Positions 35,268 through 45,789 of a stretch of 47,179 bases of DNA are shown piece by piece. Position 1 is the first letter of the stretch. Each line of letters begins with the position of its first letter. The stretch is from the NCBI GenBank assembly GCA_013215655.1, contig JABSOX010000006.1:1-47179 (forward strand), read 5' to 3'. The notes below the pieces were generated by a model that saw nothing but the letters and a program-made list of their open reading frames with translations, was not told the DNA's origin and searched no databases. Origin of the DNA: Colwellia sp. Its GTDB lineage: Bacteria; Pseudomonadota; Gammaproteobacteria; Enterobacterales; Alteromonadaceae. The position numbers were made by a program, and so were the translations under genes.

Positions 35268-37256
35268 ATGCCGTCGCGTCAAGAACTGGCCAATGCAATA
35301 CGAGTTTTAAGCATGGATGCCGTGCAAAAAGCTAAATCAGGACACCCTGGAGCCCCAATGGGCATGGCTGACATCGCTGAAGTTTTATGGCGTGACTTTC
35401 TAAAACATAACCCCACAGATCCTAATTGGGCTGACCGTGACCGCTTTGTATTATCAAATGGCCATGGTTCAATGTTGATATATTCGTTATTACATTTAAC
35501 CGGATATGACTTATCCATTGATGACTTAAAAAGCTTCCGTCAATTGCACTCAAAAACACCAGGCCATCCTGAATATGGTTATACTCCCGGCGTTGAAACG
35601 ACCACAGGACCTTTAGGTGCTGGCTTATCAAATGCGGTAGGTATGGCGATTGCTGAAAGAACTTTAGCCGCACAATTTAACCGCGATGGTCATGATATTG
35701 TTGATCACCATACTTATTGTTTCCTTGGTGATGGTTGCTTAATGGAAGGACTTTCTCATGAAGTCAGTTCACTTGCCGGCACCTTAGGCTTGGGTAAATT
35801 GATTGCTTTTTGGGATGATAATGGTATTTCAATTGATGGTAATGTTGAAGGTTGGTTTACTGATAATACCCCAGCACGTTTTGAAGCCTACGGTTGGCAC
35901 GTTATCAGTGTTGATGGTCATGACTCAGCGGCGATTGCCGCAGCGATTGTGCAAGCAAAATCAGTAACCGATAAACCATCAATGATCTGTTGTAAAACAA
36001 TCATCGGTTTTGGTTCACCCAATAAAGAAGGTACACACAATTGTCATGGTGCACCATTAGGTGATGATGAAATCGCTGCGACTCGAGAAAAGTTAAACTG
36101 GTCACATGCACCTTTTGAAATTCCAAGTGAGGTTTACACTGATTGGGATCAAAAAGAAAAAGGTCAATCTAGCCAAGTTTCTTGGAATGACAAATTTGTC
36201 GCGTACCAACAAGCGCACCCTGAACTAGCTGCAGAGTATGAACGTCGAGTAATTAAAGGTGAATTACCTGAAGACTTTGATACAAAAGCAGATGCCTATA
36301 TTCAAGCTTGTCACGAAAAAGCTGAAAACATTGCTTCTCGTAAAGCATCACAAAACACCATTGAAGCCTTTGGTGCTATCTTACCTGAATTAATGGGTGG
36401 TTCTGCTGATTTAGCCGGCTCTAACCTGACTTTATGGTCTGGTTCAAAAGGTATTGAAACTGATGCTGCTGGTAACTATATTTATTATGGTGTGCGTGAG
36501 TTTGGTATGAGCGGCATCATGAATGGTATTTCATTACATGGTGGCTTTATTAACTACGGCGCAACTTTCATGATGTTTATGGAATACGCCCGTAATGCGG
36601 TACGTATGTCAGCATTAATGGGCATTCAAAATATTTTTGTTTATACCCATGATTCTATTGGTCAAGGTGAAGATGGTCCAACACATCAACCCATTGAACA
36701 ATTAACGAATTTACGTACAACTCCCAATATGGATACTTGGCGTCCGTGTGATGCTACAGAATCTGCGGTTGCTTGGAAATCAGCCATCAAACGTAATAAC
36801 GCACCAACGTCACTTATTTTTAGTCGTCAAGGTCTGCCAGCAATGACGAGAACAAATGAGCAAGTTGCAGATATTGCTAAAGGCGCCTATGTATTACAAG
36901 ATTGTATAGGTACCGCTGATGTTATATTAATTGCTACTGGCTCAGAAGTTTCTCTAGCGATAGAGTCTGCGAAACAACTTACCACTAACGGTAAAAATGT
37001 TCGTGTTGTTTCGATGCCTTCAACCACTACCTTTGATGCACAAAGTGCGGAATACAAAGAGTCAGTATTACCTGCTGCCGTAATAAAACGTGTTGCTATT
37101 GAAGCTGCTCATACCGATTTTTGGTATAAATATGTTGGTTTTGCAGGCAACGTTGTTGGCATGACAACGTTTGGTGAATCAGCACCAGGTAATGTTCTAC
37201 TTGAGCATTTTGGTTTCACTGTTGATAACGTTGTAAATACCGTTAACAGCTTGTAA
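35268..37256 (+). CDS. tkt: Transketolase
   Basis: Thiamine-diphosphate enzyme transferring two-carbon ketol units between sugar phosphates; it links the pentose phosphate pathway to glycolysis. 662 residues. Landmarks are [12 protein letters not shown] near the start, the TPP-binding GDGCLMEG...[10 protein letters not shown] region, the pyrimidine-domain [15 protein letters not shown] and [18 protein letters not shown]. Full family length. Ribosome site TTGGAG. First gene of the tkt-epd-pgk-fba run, as in many gammaproteobacteria. Confidence 0.98.
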   Translation: MPSRQELANAIRVLSMDAVQKAKSGHPGAPMGMADIAEVLWRDFLKHNPTDPNWADRDRFVLSNGHGSMLIYSLLHLTGYDLSIDDLKSFRQLHSKTPGHPEYGYTPGVETTTGPLGAGLSNAVGMAIAERTLAAQFNRDGHDIVDHHTYCFLGDGCLMEGLSHEVSSLAGTLGLGKLIAFWDDNGISIDGNVEGWFTDNTPARFEAYGWHVISVDGHDSAAIAAAIVQAKSVTDKPSMICCKTIIGFGSPNKEGTHNCHGAPLGDDEIAATREKLNWSHAPFEIPSEVYTDWDQKEKGQSSQVSWNDKFVAYQQAHPELAAEYERRVIKGELPEDFDTKADAYIQACHEKAENIASRKASQNTIEAFGAILPELMGGSADLAGSNLTLWSGSKGIETDAAGNYIYYGVREFGMSGIMNGISLHGGFINYGATFMMFMEYARNAVRMSALMGIQNIFVYTHDSIGQGEDGPTHQPIEQLTNLRTTPNMDTWRPCDATESAVAWKSAIKRNNAPTSLIFSRQGLPAMTRTNEQVADIAKGAYVLQDCIGTADVILIATGSEVSLAIESAKQLTTNGKNVRVVSMPSTTTFDAQSAEYKESVLPAAVIKRVAIEAAHTDFWYKYVGFAGNVVGMTTFGESAPGNVLLEHFGFTVDNVVNTVNSL

Positions 37257-37274
37257 TACCAATAGCACCAATTA

Positions 37275-37306
37275 AACAGTACCTAGATTTATATTTAGGT
37301 ACTGTT
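37275..37306 (+). promoter_or_regulatory. Intergenic hairpin between tkt and epd
   Basis: AACAGTACCTA and TAGGTACTGTT form a perfect 11-bp stem with a 10-base loop, 32 bp upstream of epd. There is no U-tract, so it more likely marks RNA processing or a differential-stability element than full termination. Confidence 0.5.
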
Positions 37307-37338
37307 AAAAATTCAATTCACATCATGTTGTAAAAACT

Positions 37339-38352
37339 ATGTCAGTAAATATTGCTATTAATGGTTTTGGGCGCATTGGGCGCAGTGTAGTGCGTGCCCT
37401 TTATGAAAATGCTTTTAATGACGATTTTAATCTCGTTGCCATTAATGAATTAGCACCTCCTGAAGGTATTGCCCATCTTTTAAAGTACGATACCACTCAC
37501 GGTCGATTTTCATTTTCAGTTGAACAAGAAAACCAAGACCTTATTATTGCAGGGGATCGAGTTAACTTAACGCACGCAGAAACGCTTGCAGAGCTCAATT
37601 GGCAAGAACAAAAAATTGATATTGTATTCGACTGTACAGGTAAATATGCGAGCCAAAGTGACGGTCAGCAATATTTTCAGCAAGGCGTAAAAAAAGTACT
37701 ATTTTCTCACCCTGCTGCCCATGATATCGACGCAACTATTATTTATGGCGTTAATCACCAGACTTTAAATAATACCCATAAAGTTGTATCTAATGGCTCT
37801 TGTACCACCAATTGTGTGGTGCCAGTGATCAAAGCAATCGATGATATGTTTGGTGTAGAAAGTGGCACCATTACCACTATTCATTCATCCATGCACGATC
37901 AACAAGTCATCGATGCTTATCATCCTGACTTACGACGTGCTAGAGCCGCTAGCCAATCTATCATTCCAGTTGATACTAAGCTCGCTATTGGCATTGAACG
38001 TATTTTACCTAAGTTTAAAGGACGCTTTGAGGCCATTGCTGTGAGAGTGCCAACAGTGAATGTTACCGCTATGGATTTGAGCTTAACCTTAAGCACTGAT
38101 GTCGATATTAGCGCAGTTAACAATGCTATTATCGCAGCGCAAAACAATGGCTTACAAGGTATATTGGGTTATACCACCGAGCCATTAGTATCCATTGATT
38201 TTAATCACGATCCACACTCTTGCATTGTTGATGGTAACCAAACTCGAGTGAGCCATAAACGCTTAGTTAAAATGCTGATATGGTGTGATAACGAGTGGGG
38301 TTTTGCTAATCGGATGTTAGACACAGCAAAAATCATGGCCAATTTAAATTAG
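37339..38352 (+). CDS. epd: D-erythrose-4-phosphate dehydrogenase
   Basis: NAD-dependent oxidation of erythrose 4-phosphate to 4-phosphoerythronate, the first step of the DXP-independent branch of pyridoxal phosphate synthesis. GapA-like fold of 337 residues: NAD site INGFGRIGR, catalytic Cys155 in NGSCTTNC, and THSSMHDQQ-type block ([20 protein letters not shown]), which separates Epd from GapA. Position between tkt and pgk supports Epd. It could retain weak GAPDH activity. Confidence 0.93.
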   Translation: MSVNIAINGFGRIGRSVVRALYENAFNDDFNLVAINELAPPEGIAHLLKYDTTHGRFSFSVEQENQDLIIAGDRVNLTHAETLAELNWQEQKIDIVFDCTGKYASQSDGQQYFQQGVKKVLFSHPAAHDIDATIIYGVNHQTLNNTHKVVSNGSCTTNCVVPVIKAIDDMFGVESGTITTIHSSMHDQQVIDAYHPDLRRARAASQSIIPVDTKLAIGIERILPKFKGRFEAIAVRVPTVNVTAMDLSLTLSTDVDISAVNNAIIAAQNNGLQGILGYTTEPLVSIDFNHDPHSCIVDGNQTRVSHKRLVKMLIWCDNEWGFANRMLDTAKIMANLN

Positions 38353-38438
38353 TGAAATACAAAAACATTAAGCATTTTATAAATTAAACGCTATTTTTAA
38401 ATCATATTTTTAATAATTTATTCTATAGGAAGTATCAC

Positions 38439-39614
38439 ATGTCAGTAATTAAAATGGCCGACTTGGCACTCGCCAACCAAAGAGTTTTGATCCGTGAAGA
38501 TCTTAATGTTCCCGTAAAAGATGGAAAAATAACTTCTGACGCTCGTCTAAGAGCCGCTTTACCGACACTTAAATTAGCTTTAGAAGCCGGTGCAAAAGTC
38601 ATGGTTATGTCGCACCTTGGTCGCCCAACGGAAGGTGAGTATAACGAAGAGTTTTCTTTAAAACCTGTCGCTGATTATTTAGCTGCTGCATTAAACTTAC
38701 CTGTACGTTTAGCCAAAAATTACCTTGAAGGTGTTGATGTAAAGGCTGGTGAATTAGTTCTTTTTGAAAATATACGTTTTAATGTCGGTGAAAAGAAAAA
38801 TGATGATGCCCTAGCAAAAAAATTAGCTGCATTATGTGACATCTTTGTTATGGATGCCTTTGGCACCGCCCATCGTGCCCAAGCGAGTACTCATGGCATC
38901 GCAAAATTTGCCCCTACAGCATGTGCTGGACCATTATTATCAGCTGAATTAACCGCTCTTGGTAAAGCATTAGATAACCCTGCCCGTCCATTTGTAGCGA
39001 TTGTTGGCGGTTCAAAAGTTTCGACAAAATTAACAGTACTTGATTCATTAGCTAAAATTGTTGATCAATTGGTTGTTGGTGGTGGTATTGCTAATACCTT
39101 TATCGCTGCAAGTGGTCATAATGTCGGTAAATCATTATATGAAGTTGACTTACTTGATGAAGCAATTCGTTTAACGGCACAAGCCAAAGCAAACGATGGC
39201 GATATTCCCGTACCTACCGATGTAGTAACAGGCTCTGAATTTTCTGAAAATGCAGTAGCAACATTAAAATCTGTTAATGATGTCACCGATGAAGATATGA
39301 TCTTCGATATTGGTCCTGAGTCTGTAAAAGCACTTACTGAAATAATTAAAAATGCTGGCACTATTGTTTGGAATGGTCCGGTTGGTGTTTTTGAGTTTGA
39401 TCAATTTGGCAAAGGCACTGAAGCGATTGCCAAAGCCATTGCCGAAAGTTCGGCTTTCTCAATTGCTGGTGGCGGTGATACATTAGCAGCTGTTGATAAG
39501 TATGGTATAGCAGATAAAATTTCATATATTTCAACCGGTGGTGGTGCTTTCTTAGAGTTTTTAGAAGGCAAAAAATTACCTGCCGTTGCCATTTTGGAAG
39601 AACGCGCTAAATAG
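38439..39614 (+). CDS. pgk: Phosphoglycerate kinase
   Basis: Transfers phosphate between 1,3-bisphosphoglycerate and ADP in glycolysis. 391 residues; N-lobe [25 protein letters not shown] and [12 protein letters not shown]-lobe [18 protein letters not shown] and the terminal GGGDTLAA...[13 protein letters not shown]. Ribosome site AGGAAG. Followed by a strong terminator, so fba has its own promoter. Confidence 0.98.
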   Translation: MSVIKMADLALANQRVLIREDLNVPVKDGKITSDARLRAALPTLKLALEAGAKVMVMSHLGRPTEGEYNEEFSLKPVADYLAAALNLPVRLAKNYLEGVDVKAGELVLFENIRFNVGEKKNDDALAKKLAALCDIFVMDAFGTAHRAQASTHGIAKFAPTACAGPLLSAELTALGKALDNPARPFVAIVGGSKVSTKLTVLDSLAKIVDQLVVGGGIANTFIAASGHNVGKSLYEVDLLDEAIRLTAQAKANDGDIPVPTDVVTGSEFSENAVATLKSVNDVTDEDMIFDIGPESVKALTEIIKNAGTIVWNGPVGVFEFDQFGKGTEAIAKAIAESSAFSIAGGGDTLAAVDKYGIADKISYISTGGGAFLEFLEGKKLPAVAILEERAK

Positions 39615-39621
39615 TATTTAT

Positions 39622-39660
39622 GAAGTAATCTAGCCTCTCATTAAGAGGCTAGATTACTTC
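39622..39660 (+). terminator. Strong terminator after pgk
   Basis: A perfect 17-bp stem (GAAGTAATCTAGCCTCT and its complement, 39622-39638 and 39644-39660) with a CATTA loop. The following sequence is A/T-rich. Confidence 0.85.
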
Positions 39661-39910
39661 AATAAATTTTAACTCCCCGATCCCACTCTTCTTTTACTCC
39701 TAAGATATCCAAAACTAAACTAATTAACTAAAAACATTTAATGCCTTTTCGTTGTAAACTTACGAAAAACTTCTGCATCGAAAGTAAATAACTCCCTACC
39801 AGTTGTGTATTTGTTGTAATTATCGAACATAATTCCTTATTCGTAATTTCTTTTGTTTTAAATACTAATTTTGATGATTTTAACTAGTGCAATTTAATAA
39901 ACTCATCTGT

Positions 39911-39952
39911 TATAATTACGATGCGAAACAAAAAAGTTTCACTATGAAACTT
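39911..39952 (+). promoter_or_regulatory. fba promoter -10 box and leader hairpin
   Basis: TATAAT at 39911-39916 is followed within 20 bp by AAGTTTCA-CTA-TGAAACTT (39934-39952). GAAAC at 39925-39929 can pair instead with the same GTTTC. The two pairings exclude each other, so the 5' leader can switch, or the inverted repeat may be an operator. The rest of 39661-40009 is AT-rich and shows nothing else. Confidence 0.45.
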
Positions 39953-40009
39953 TACATTTAATCTATAATTTAAATTATTTGACCTCAATAACAACTTAGG
40001 AGTTAGTTC

Positions 40010-41074
40010 ATGGCTTTAGTTTCTATGCGCCAAATGTTAGATCATGCTGCAGAGTACGGATATGGTATTCCCGCTTTTAACGTTAACAATTTAGAACAAG
40101 TTAGAGCAATTATGATTGCCGCAAACCAAACGAACAGTCCAGTGATCCTACAAGGTTCAGCAGGTGCTCGTAAGTATGCTGGCGCTCCTTTTTTACGTCA
40201 TCTAATATTAGCGGCTATCGAAGAGTTTCCACATATTCCAGTCGTTATGCACCAAGATCACGGAACGTCACCTAGTGTTTGTCAACGTTCAATTCAATTA
40301 GGCTTTTCGTCAGTAATGATGGATGGCTCCTTAATGTCTGACGGTAAAACACCTTCAAGTTATGAGTACAATGTAGAGGTTACTCGCAAAACAGTTGAAA
40401 TGGCACATGCTTGTGGTGTTTCAGTTGAAGGGGAATTAGGCTGTTTAGGATCACTTGAAACAGGTGAAGCAGGCGAAGAAGATGGCATTGGTGCTGTCGG
40501 TATTTTAACTAAAGAACAGATGTTAACAGACCCCGAAGAAGCCGCTGACTTTGTAAAGAGAACGCAAGTAGATGCATTAGCTATTGCCTGTGGTACTTCC
40601 CATGGCGCTTATAAATTTACCCGTCCGCCAACTGATGATATTTTAGATATTGAACGTATTAAAGCTATTCACAAACGTATTCCGAATACCCATTTAGTGA
40701 TGCACGGTTCATCATCTGTACCACAAGAGTGGTTAGCCATAATTAATGAGTTTGGTGGTAAAATCCCTGAAACTTATGGTGTGCCGGTTGCACAAATTCA
40801 AGAAGGTATTAAAAACGGTGTGCGTAAAGTCAACATTGATACTGATTTACGTTTAGCATCAACGGGTGCGGTAAGACGCTTTCTTGCTCAAAACCCAAGT
40901 GAATTTGATCCACGTAAATTTTTAGCTGAGTCTACAAAAGCGATGTCAGATATTTGTATTGCTCGTTATGAAGCATTTGGAACAGTTGGTCATGCCGATA
41001 AAATCAAACCACTATCACTAGATTATATGTTTGACCAATACAGTGCAGGTAAATTAGATGCAATTGTTAAATAA
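40010..41074 (+). CDS. fba: Class II fructose-bisphosphate aldolase (Calvin-cycle subtype)
   Basis: Zinc aldolase joining or splitting fructose 1,6-bisphosphate. 354 residues; begins [20 protein letters not shown], with the zinc/catalytic block [38 protein letters not shown] and NIDTDLRLA. The length and [12 protein letters not shown] form match the CbbA-like subtype and not E. coli FbaA. It has its own promoter and a terminator at 41097. Confidence 0.97.
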   Translation: MALVSMRQMLDHAAEYGYGIPAFNVNNLEQVRAIMIAANQTNSPVILQGSAGARKYAGAPFLRHLILAAIEEFPHIPVVMHQDHGTSPSVCQRSIQLGFSSVMMDGSLMSDGKTPSSYEYNVEVTRKTVEMAHACGVSVEGELGCLGSLETGEAGEEDGIGAVGILTKEQMLTDPEEAADFVKRTQVDALAIACGTSHGAYKFTRPPTDDILDIERIKAIHKRIPNTHLVMHGSSSVPQEWLAIINEFGGKIPETYGVPVAQIQEGIKNGVRKVNIDTDLRLASTGAVRRFLAQNPSEFDPRKFLAESTKAMSDICIARYEAFGTVGHADKIKPLSLDYMFDQYSAGKLDAIVK

Positions 41075-41096
41075 TATTTAGTCAAAAATCATCCAT

Positions 41097-41123
41097 AAAA
41101 AGGGCAGCTCTTCTGCCCTTTTT
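41097..41123 (+). terminator. Terminator after fba
   Basis: AAAAAGGGCAG and CTGCCCTTTTT form an 11-bp stem around a CTCTT loop, ending in T5: a canonical intrinsic terminator. Confidence 0.92.
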
Positions 41124-41130
41124 ATGTTCA

Positions 41131-41285
41131 GGACGAATGGTATGGAACAGTCACATGGATGTGAAAGAGTTTCAATGTTCAGGCCTTTCTCAGACATCCT
41201 GTCTTTCAAGGCATTAGTGCATCCATGCACGTCGATGAACGGTATGAAATGGTCACAGGGATGTGAAATAGTTTCGATGTTCAGG
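41131..41285. repeat. Pair of ~48-bp direct repeats containing a TCAC/GTGA hairpin
   Basis: Two related segments. In each, a GGTATG is followed by TCAC-ATGGAT-GTGA (41151-41164) or TCAC-AGGGAT-GTGA (41254-41267), then A-N-AGTTTC and ATGTTCAGGA. A CATGCACGTCGA fragment lies before the second, and another near 41600. They share the hairpin module with other repeats in the window. Confidence 0.65.
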
Positions 41286-41288
41286 ATA

Positions 41289-41568
41289 TTGTAGGTCGAC
41301 GTTTGCCTACTTGGATGTAGGTACTTAGGTTATGTCTGGAACTAGTAACCTGTACTTCGACGATATTCTTTATTATCAAATGGTTGTCGAACCTCACTTT
41401 GTTCGTGTCGACCTACAATATCAGTCGAACATTTGTCTTTTGTAGGTCGTTGTTTGCCTACATGGACATAGGTACTTAGGTTATGTCTGGAACTAATTAC
41501 CTGTACTTCGACAAGAATTCAATATAAATACCTTTTGTCGAACCTCACTTTGTTCGTGTCGATCTACA
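41289..41568. repeat. Two tandem ~130-bp repeats with TTGTAGGTCGA/TCGACCTACAA ends
   Basis: Unit 1 is 41289-41418 and unit 2 is 41440-41568, same orientation, separated by 21 bp. Each starts TTGTAGGTCG and ends TCGACCTACA(A) (one change in unit 2), so the ends are inverted repeats. Inside are CCTAC-TTGGAT-GTAGG, then TACTT, then AGGTTA...TAACCT, and a right-hand block TCGTGTCGA. No coding frame. The 649-bp gap 41075-41723 contains no gene. Confidence 0.85.
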
Positions 41569-41723
41569 GAAGCATCCAACCTTCTAGGTATTGGTAGTTC
41601 CATGCACGTCGAACTGATATGGGTGACGATATTGGTTAAATTTATCGTTTACTCACCTCTGCATTTATAATTGATATATAATCCATTTATCAAAGTAAAT
41701 TATAACGTTAATCGGAAACTAGC

Positions 41724-42128
41724 ATGAGTTCAGCAAATATATACGAGAATAATCCTCTTCATGGCGTTAAAGTAGAAACCGTATTGGCTGAGCTGGTTGA
41801 TCATTATGGCTGGGAGATTTTACACGCCTACATGAACCTTAACTGCTTTAAAACCAAGCCGAGTATAGAATCTAGCGTAAAATTCCTTCGTAAAACAGCT
41901 TGGGCTCAAGAGAAAGTAGACGCATTTTATCTATACCAATTTAAAAACCTACCAAGAGCTGATGATGAACAATTTCTCTTACCGCCACCTGACCGTATTG
42001 CGCCAGCGCAACATAAACCTGGGACGCCTGTTGAGATAAGCTTTGAAGACGCAGAACGACTTAGAGAAAAGAAAGCAAAAGTAACACGAGAAAGAGCATC
42101 ACAAAATAATGGACCTTGGGGAAATTAA
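41724..42128 (+). CDS. VF530-family (DUF2132) DNA-binding protein
   Basis: 134 residues. The first ~70 form the VF530 fold: [20 protein letters not shown], then [11 protein letters not shown]-like [20 protein letters not shown] and [12 protein letters not shown]. The family binds DNA in a structural study of a Vibrio member, but no role is established. The C-terminal part is Pro-rich then charged ([16 protein letters not shown]) and looks disordered. Single gene with a terminator. Confidence 0.88.
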   Translation: MSSANIYENNPLHGVKVETVLAELVDHYGWEILHAYMNLNCFKTKPSIESSVKFLRKTAWAQEKVDAFYLYQFKNLPRADDEQFLLPPPDRIAPAQHKPGTPVEISFEDAERLREKKAKVTRERASQNNGPWGN

Positions 42129-42151
42129 ACTAGCCTAAATTCCCTTACCTT

Positions 42152-42187
42152 AAAAACCAGGAAATGTTTATTACATTTCCTGTTTTT
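42152..42187 (+). terminator. Terminator after the VF530 gene
   Basis: CAGGAAATG and CATTTCCTG pair around a 7-base loop, extended by A5/T5 with one bulge, and end in T5. Confidence 0.8.
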
Positions 42188-42256
42188 CATTTCTGTTAAT
42201 TCCTATATAATGTCGCCGCTTAAAACCCTGTCAATTTTTAAGGATAATAATAAATT

Positions 42257-43087
42257 ATGGATACTATTCTAGATTGGTTTTCACACAACAAACCTCTATT
42301 CCATCAGTATTTAATCGATTTTGTAATTGCTATTGCCATTGTAATAATGGGTAAGTTATTTGCAAAAATTATCTGTAAAGGCATTAGTAAAATGCTAGCG
42401 CATAAAAAAGTAGACCAAGCTGTCATTAGTTTTGTCAGCAGTATCGTTTATTTTATCGTCTTCTTCGTTGCTATAATTGCCGCTATTTCTCATTTAGGTT
42501 TTAATACTTCTTCACTAGTCGCTATTGTTGGTGCCGCTGGTTTAGCCATTGGTTTAGCATTGCAAGGCTCTTTATCAAATTTTGCATCTGGCGTATTACT
42601 GATTATTTTAAAACCATTTAAAAATGGTGATTTTGTTGAGGTGGCGGGCATTTCAGGTATTGTTGAAGAAATACATATTTTCTCCACGACCTTCCGCACT
42701 GGTGATAATAAAACGGTGATCATTCCCAATGGCTCGGTCACTAACTCCACCATCATTAATTACTCAGCAAAACCTATTCGTAGAATCGATTTAATCATTG
42801 GTGTGAGCTACGATGCAGATTTAGCAAAAACAAAAGAAATTTTAAATAAAATAAGCAGTGCACATTCGTTGGTTCTAAAAGATCATGACATCACTATTGG
42901 TGTTAGTGAACTTGCCGATAATTCAGTTAATTTGGTGGTAAGACCTTGGGTGAAAACCGAAGACTATTGGCCTGTTTATTTTGATTTATTAGAGAATATT
43001 AAAGTTGCCTTAGATCAAGCTGGCATCGAAATCCCTTATCCACAATTATCTTTACATGTAAATAAAGAGGAAAATCATGAATCGTAA
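42257..43087 (+). CDS. mscS: Small-conductance mechanosensitive channel (MscS family)
   Basis: Inner-membrane channel opening under hypo-osmotic shock. 276 residues: three helices, the third with the Gly/Ala-rich pore helix VGAAGLAIGLALQGSLSNFA, then the beta domain KPFKNGDFVEVAGISGIVEE and IPNGSVTNSTIINYS, and a C-terminal alpha/beta domain. Length matches E. coli MscS (286). A TATAAT at 42206-42211 is a likely -10 box. Its end overlaps the DUF481 gene by 11 bp. Confidence 0.95.
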   Translation: MDTILDWFSHNKPLFHQYLIDFVIAIAIVIMGKLFAKIICKGISKMLAHKKVDQAVISFVSSIVYFIVFFVAIIAAISHLGFNTSSLVAIVGAAGLAIGLALQGSLSNFASGVLLIILKPFKNGDFVEVAGISGIVEEIHIFSTTFRTGDNKTVIIPNGSVTNSTIINYSAKPIRRIDLIIGVSYDADLAKTKEILNKISSAHSLVLKDHDITIGVSELADNSVNLVVRPWVKTEDYWPVYFDLLENIKVALDQAGIEIPYPQLSLHVNKEENHES

Positions 43088-43847
43088 GCTAGTACTTACT
43101 GCACTTTGCTGTATGCCTTTAATGGCTATTGCTGAAGAAGCAGCAGAAAAATCACCATTTTCGTCATCTGCTGAACTTGGCATGTTGTATAAAACAGGCA
43201 ATACCAAAAGTACAGATATAAAAACTGGTTTTGATATTAAATACGAGCAAGATTTATGGCGCAGTACTTTTGCTTTTGATTTATTGATAAAAAAAACAGA
43301 GCAAAGTGATAGTGAAGGCAAAGACACTTTTGAAACCACAGATGAAAAGTGGACAGTGGAGTCGAAAACTAACTATACCTTAGATACTAAAAGCAAAAAC
43401 TATGCATATGGCGATGTAGCCTATGAGAAAAACCGTTTTGGTAGTTACGAAAACCAAAGTTCAATCTCTGCTGGTTGGGGTCGTGAATGGTTTAAAAATG
43501 ACAAAGCATCATTATTTGCAGATATCGGACCGGGTTATAAACGTGACGTAACCAAAGCAACAGATACTATGTCTAGTGAAACTAACAGCTCCTTTATAGT
43601 ACAAGCACAGGCACTCTATTTAAGAAAAATAAATGAACATGTTGAATTTAAACAAACCTTAAGCATTAAATATGCGCCTAAAGGTGGTGAAAACAGTAAA
43701 TATAAAGCTGAATCGTCAATTACTACAAAGTTAATTGAAACATTACAGCTTAAGTTTTCATTCCTCGTTGACCACAATACCGAAGTTGAAAAAGGCACTA
43801 GCAAAACCGATACACAAACAGCGGTTACTTTAGTTTATAGTTTTTAA
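43077..43847 (+). CDS. DUF481 (YdiY-like) outer-membrane protein
   Basis: 256 residues: signal peptide 1-19 (cleaved AIA-EE), then a regular beta-barrel pattern with alternating aromatics, ending VTLVYSF with a C-terminal Phe, as outer-membrane proteins do. Landmarks SSAELGMLYKTGNTKSTDI and SAGWGREWF are typical of the salt-induced YdiY/DUF481 family. It starts inside the mscS end with AGAGG 6 bp upstream, so the channel and the barrel are co-translated, which suggests a shared osmotic role. Confidence 0.92.
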   Translation: MNRKLVLTALCCMPLMAIAEEAAEKSPFSSSAELGMLYKTGNTKSTDIKTGFDIKYEQDLWRSTFAFDLLIKKTEQSDSEGKDTFETTDEKWTVESKTNYTLDTKSKNYAYGDVAYEKNRFGSYENQSSISAGWGREWFKNDKASLFADIGPGYKRDVTKATDTMSSETNSSFIVQAQALYLRKINEHVEFKQTLSIKYAPKGGENSKYKAESSITTKLIETLQLKFSFLVDHNTEVEKGTSKTDTQTAVTLVYSF

Positions 43848-43865
43848 GCTGCTAGTTTCATTTAG

Positions 43866-44196
43866 CGCGGCTCGCTTTGTCGAGCCTCACTACGTTCGTG
43901 TCGACCTACAATACCTATCGAACATTGGTTTATTGTCTCTTGTAGGTCGAGGTTTGCTTACATGGATGTATTTTGTAGGTCGAGGTTCACCTCGACAAGA
44001 ATTCAGTCCCCCTCCTCGAAGATAACCTTAGCGAAGAATCCAATACAAATACCTATCGCGAAACGAGAAAAGCCAGTAATACAAATTCGTATTACGGGCT
44101 TTGACTTCTAGAGAAACTCTCGTTTAATTCGTCGAACCTCACTACGTTCGTGTCGACCTACAATACCAATCGAATATTTGTATCAACCTACAAAAA
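43866..44196. repeat. Repeat cluster between the DUF481 gene and isocitrate lyase
   Basis: Contains right-end fragments (TACGTTCGTGTCGACCTAC) of the 130-bp family at about 43888-43912 and 44134-44163. It also holds truncated left ends (TTGTAGGTCGAGG) near 43940 and 43973, with TTAC-ATGGAT-GTA at 43958-43970. Between them, AAACGAGA (44061-44068) pairs with TCTCGTTT (44118-44125) around the inner hairpin AAAGCCAGTAATAC/GTATTACGGGCTTT (44069-44102). There is no gene. The inner hairpin could serve as a terminator for either neighbour. Confidence 0.7.
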
Positions 44197-45789
44197 TCAA
44201 AACTGATTCATCGTATTGTCTTTACCCGAAGCTTTCAGTGCTGCTTCACCAGAAAAATATCCCTTATGGTCGTCACCCATATCAGAGCCAGCCATATTCT
44301 GATGTTTAACACAGGCAATACCCTGACGTATTTCTTTACGTTGTACACCTTTAACATAACCAAGCATGCCCTGCTCACCAAAATACTCTTTAGCCAAATT
44401 ATCTGTTGATAATGCAGCGGTATGGTATGTTGGTAGCGTAATTAAATGGTGGAATATTCCAGCGTCACGGGCAGCATCGGCTTGGAAAGTACGGATGCGC
44501 TCATCGGCAGTAATCGCTAAATCAGTATTGTCGTAGTCAACACTCATTAAGTTATCGCGCTCATAAGCAGATACATCAATGCCCTCTTCATTCATGGCAT
44601 CAAATACTTGCTGACGAAAATTTAATGTCCAGTTAAATGAGGGTGAGTTGTTATACACTAATTTTGCATTAGGCACTTCTTTGCGAATGGCATCAACCAT
44701 CGCACCAATTTGACCAATATGAGGTTTTTCAGTTTCAATCCAGATCAAGTCAGCGCCATTTTGTAGTGACGTTATACAATCAAGTATACAGCGAGCTTCA
44801 CCCGACCCTTTCTTAAATTGAAATAAGTTACTGGGTAAACGTTTAGGACGCATTAATTTACCATTTTGTTTGATAACAACATCACCGTTTCCTAACTCAT
44901 CTGCAGATATTTCGTCACAATCTAAAAAAGCATTATACTGGTCGCCCAAATCCCCTTCTTGATGTGTTACCGCAATTTGTTTAGTTAAGCCCGCACCTAA
45001 TGAATCAGTACGTGCCACAATAACGCCATCATCAATTCCTAACTCTAAAAAGGCATAACGTACCGCATTTATTTTTGCGAGGAAATCGGAATGTGGAACA
45101 GTTACCTTGCCATCTTGATGACCACACTGTTTTTCATCTGATACTTGATTCTCAATTTGAATACAACAAGCCCCAGCTTCAATCATTTGTTTTGCCATAA
45201 GGTAAGTAGCTTCTGCATTACCAAAGCCAGCATCAATATCTGCAATAATAGGCACAACATGAGTTATATGATTATCAATTTCATCTTGAATTTGTGCTGC
45301 TTTCGCCATTTCATCATTAGCTTTGGCTTGATCTAATTGACGAAAAAGACCACCCAATTCACGTGCATCCGCTTGGCGTAGAAAAGTATAAAGCTCAGCT
45401 ATCAAGCTAGCTACTGATGTTTTTTCATGCATTGATTGATCAGGTAATGGACCAAAATCACTACGAAGAGCAGCAATCATCCAACCTGAAAGGTAAAGGT
45501 AACGGCGGTCAGTACTCTTAAAGTGCTTTTTAATAGAGATCATTTTTTGCTGACCAATAAAGCCATGCCAGCAACCTAAAGACTGAGTATATTTAGACGT
45601 ATCGGCATCATAATTATCCATATCTTTACGCATAATTGCTGCGGTATATTTTGCGATATCAATGCCATTTTTAAATTGATTTTGGATGCGCATACGAGCA
45701 ACAGATTCGGGATTAATTGCTGACCAAGATTCACCAGCTTTTTCTTTAATTGCGCTAACAGCTTCAATAACACTTTGATAGTTTAACAT
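44197..45789 (-). CDS. aceA: Isocitrate lyase (long form)
   Basis: Cleaves isocitrate to glyoxylate and succinate, opening the glyoxylate shunt for growth on acetate or fatty acids. 530 residues with the catalytic KQCGH motif (Cys222; the usual KKCGH with one Lys replaced by Gln), preceded by IADIDAGFGNAEATYLMAKQ. Later blocks are VARTDSLGA, WIETEKP and YNNSPSFNW. The extra length over E. coli AceA (434) fits the long class seen in marine gammaproteobacteria and Pseudomonas. Malate synthase is not in the window. Divergent from a LysR gene. Confidence 0.96.
   Translation of the reverse strand: MLNYQSVIEAVSAIKEKAGESWSAINPESVARMRIQNQFKNGIDIAKYTAAIMRKDMDNYDADTSKYTQSLGCWHGFIGQQKMISIKKHFKSTDRRYLYLSGWMIAALRSDFGPLPDQSMHEKTSVASLIAELYTFLRQADARELGGLFRQLDQAKANDEMAKAAQIQDEIDNHITHVVPIIADIDAGFGNAEATYLMAKQMIEAGACCIQIENQVSDEKQCGHQDGKVTVPHSDFLAKINAVRYAFLELGIDDGVIVARTDSLGAGLTKQIAVTHQEGDLGDQYNAFLDCDEISADELGNGDVVIKQNGKLMRPKRLPSNLFQFKKGSGEARCILDCITSLQNGADLIWIETEKPHIGQIGAMVDAIRKEVPNAKLVYNNSPSFNWTLNFRQQVFDAMNEEGIDVSAYERDNLMSVDYDNTDLAITADERIRTFQADAARDAGIFHHLITLPTYHTAALSTDNLAKEYFGEQGMLGYVKGVQRKEIRQGIACVKHQNMAGSDMGDDHKGYFSGEAALKASGKDNTMNQF

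Noticed and set aside
37339-38352. Glyceraldehyde-3-phosphate dehydrogenase (gapA)
   Set aside because: [19 protein letters not shown] and the tkt-pgk setting fit erythrose-4-phosphate dehydrogenase better.
41289-41568. CRISPR-like array
   Set aside because: Only two ~130-bp units, each with inverted ends and an internal hairpin; no short repeats with unique spacers and no cas genes.
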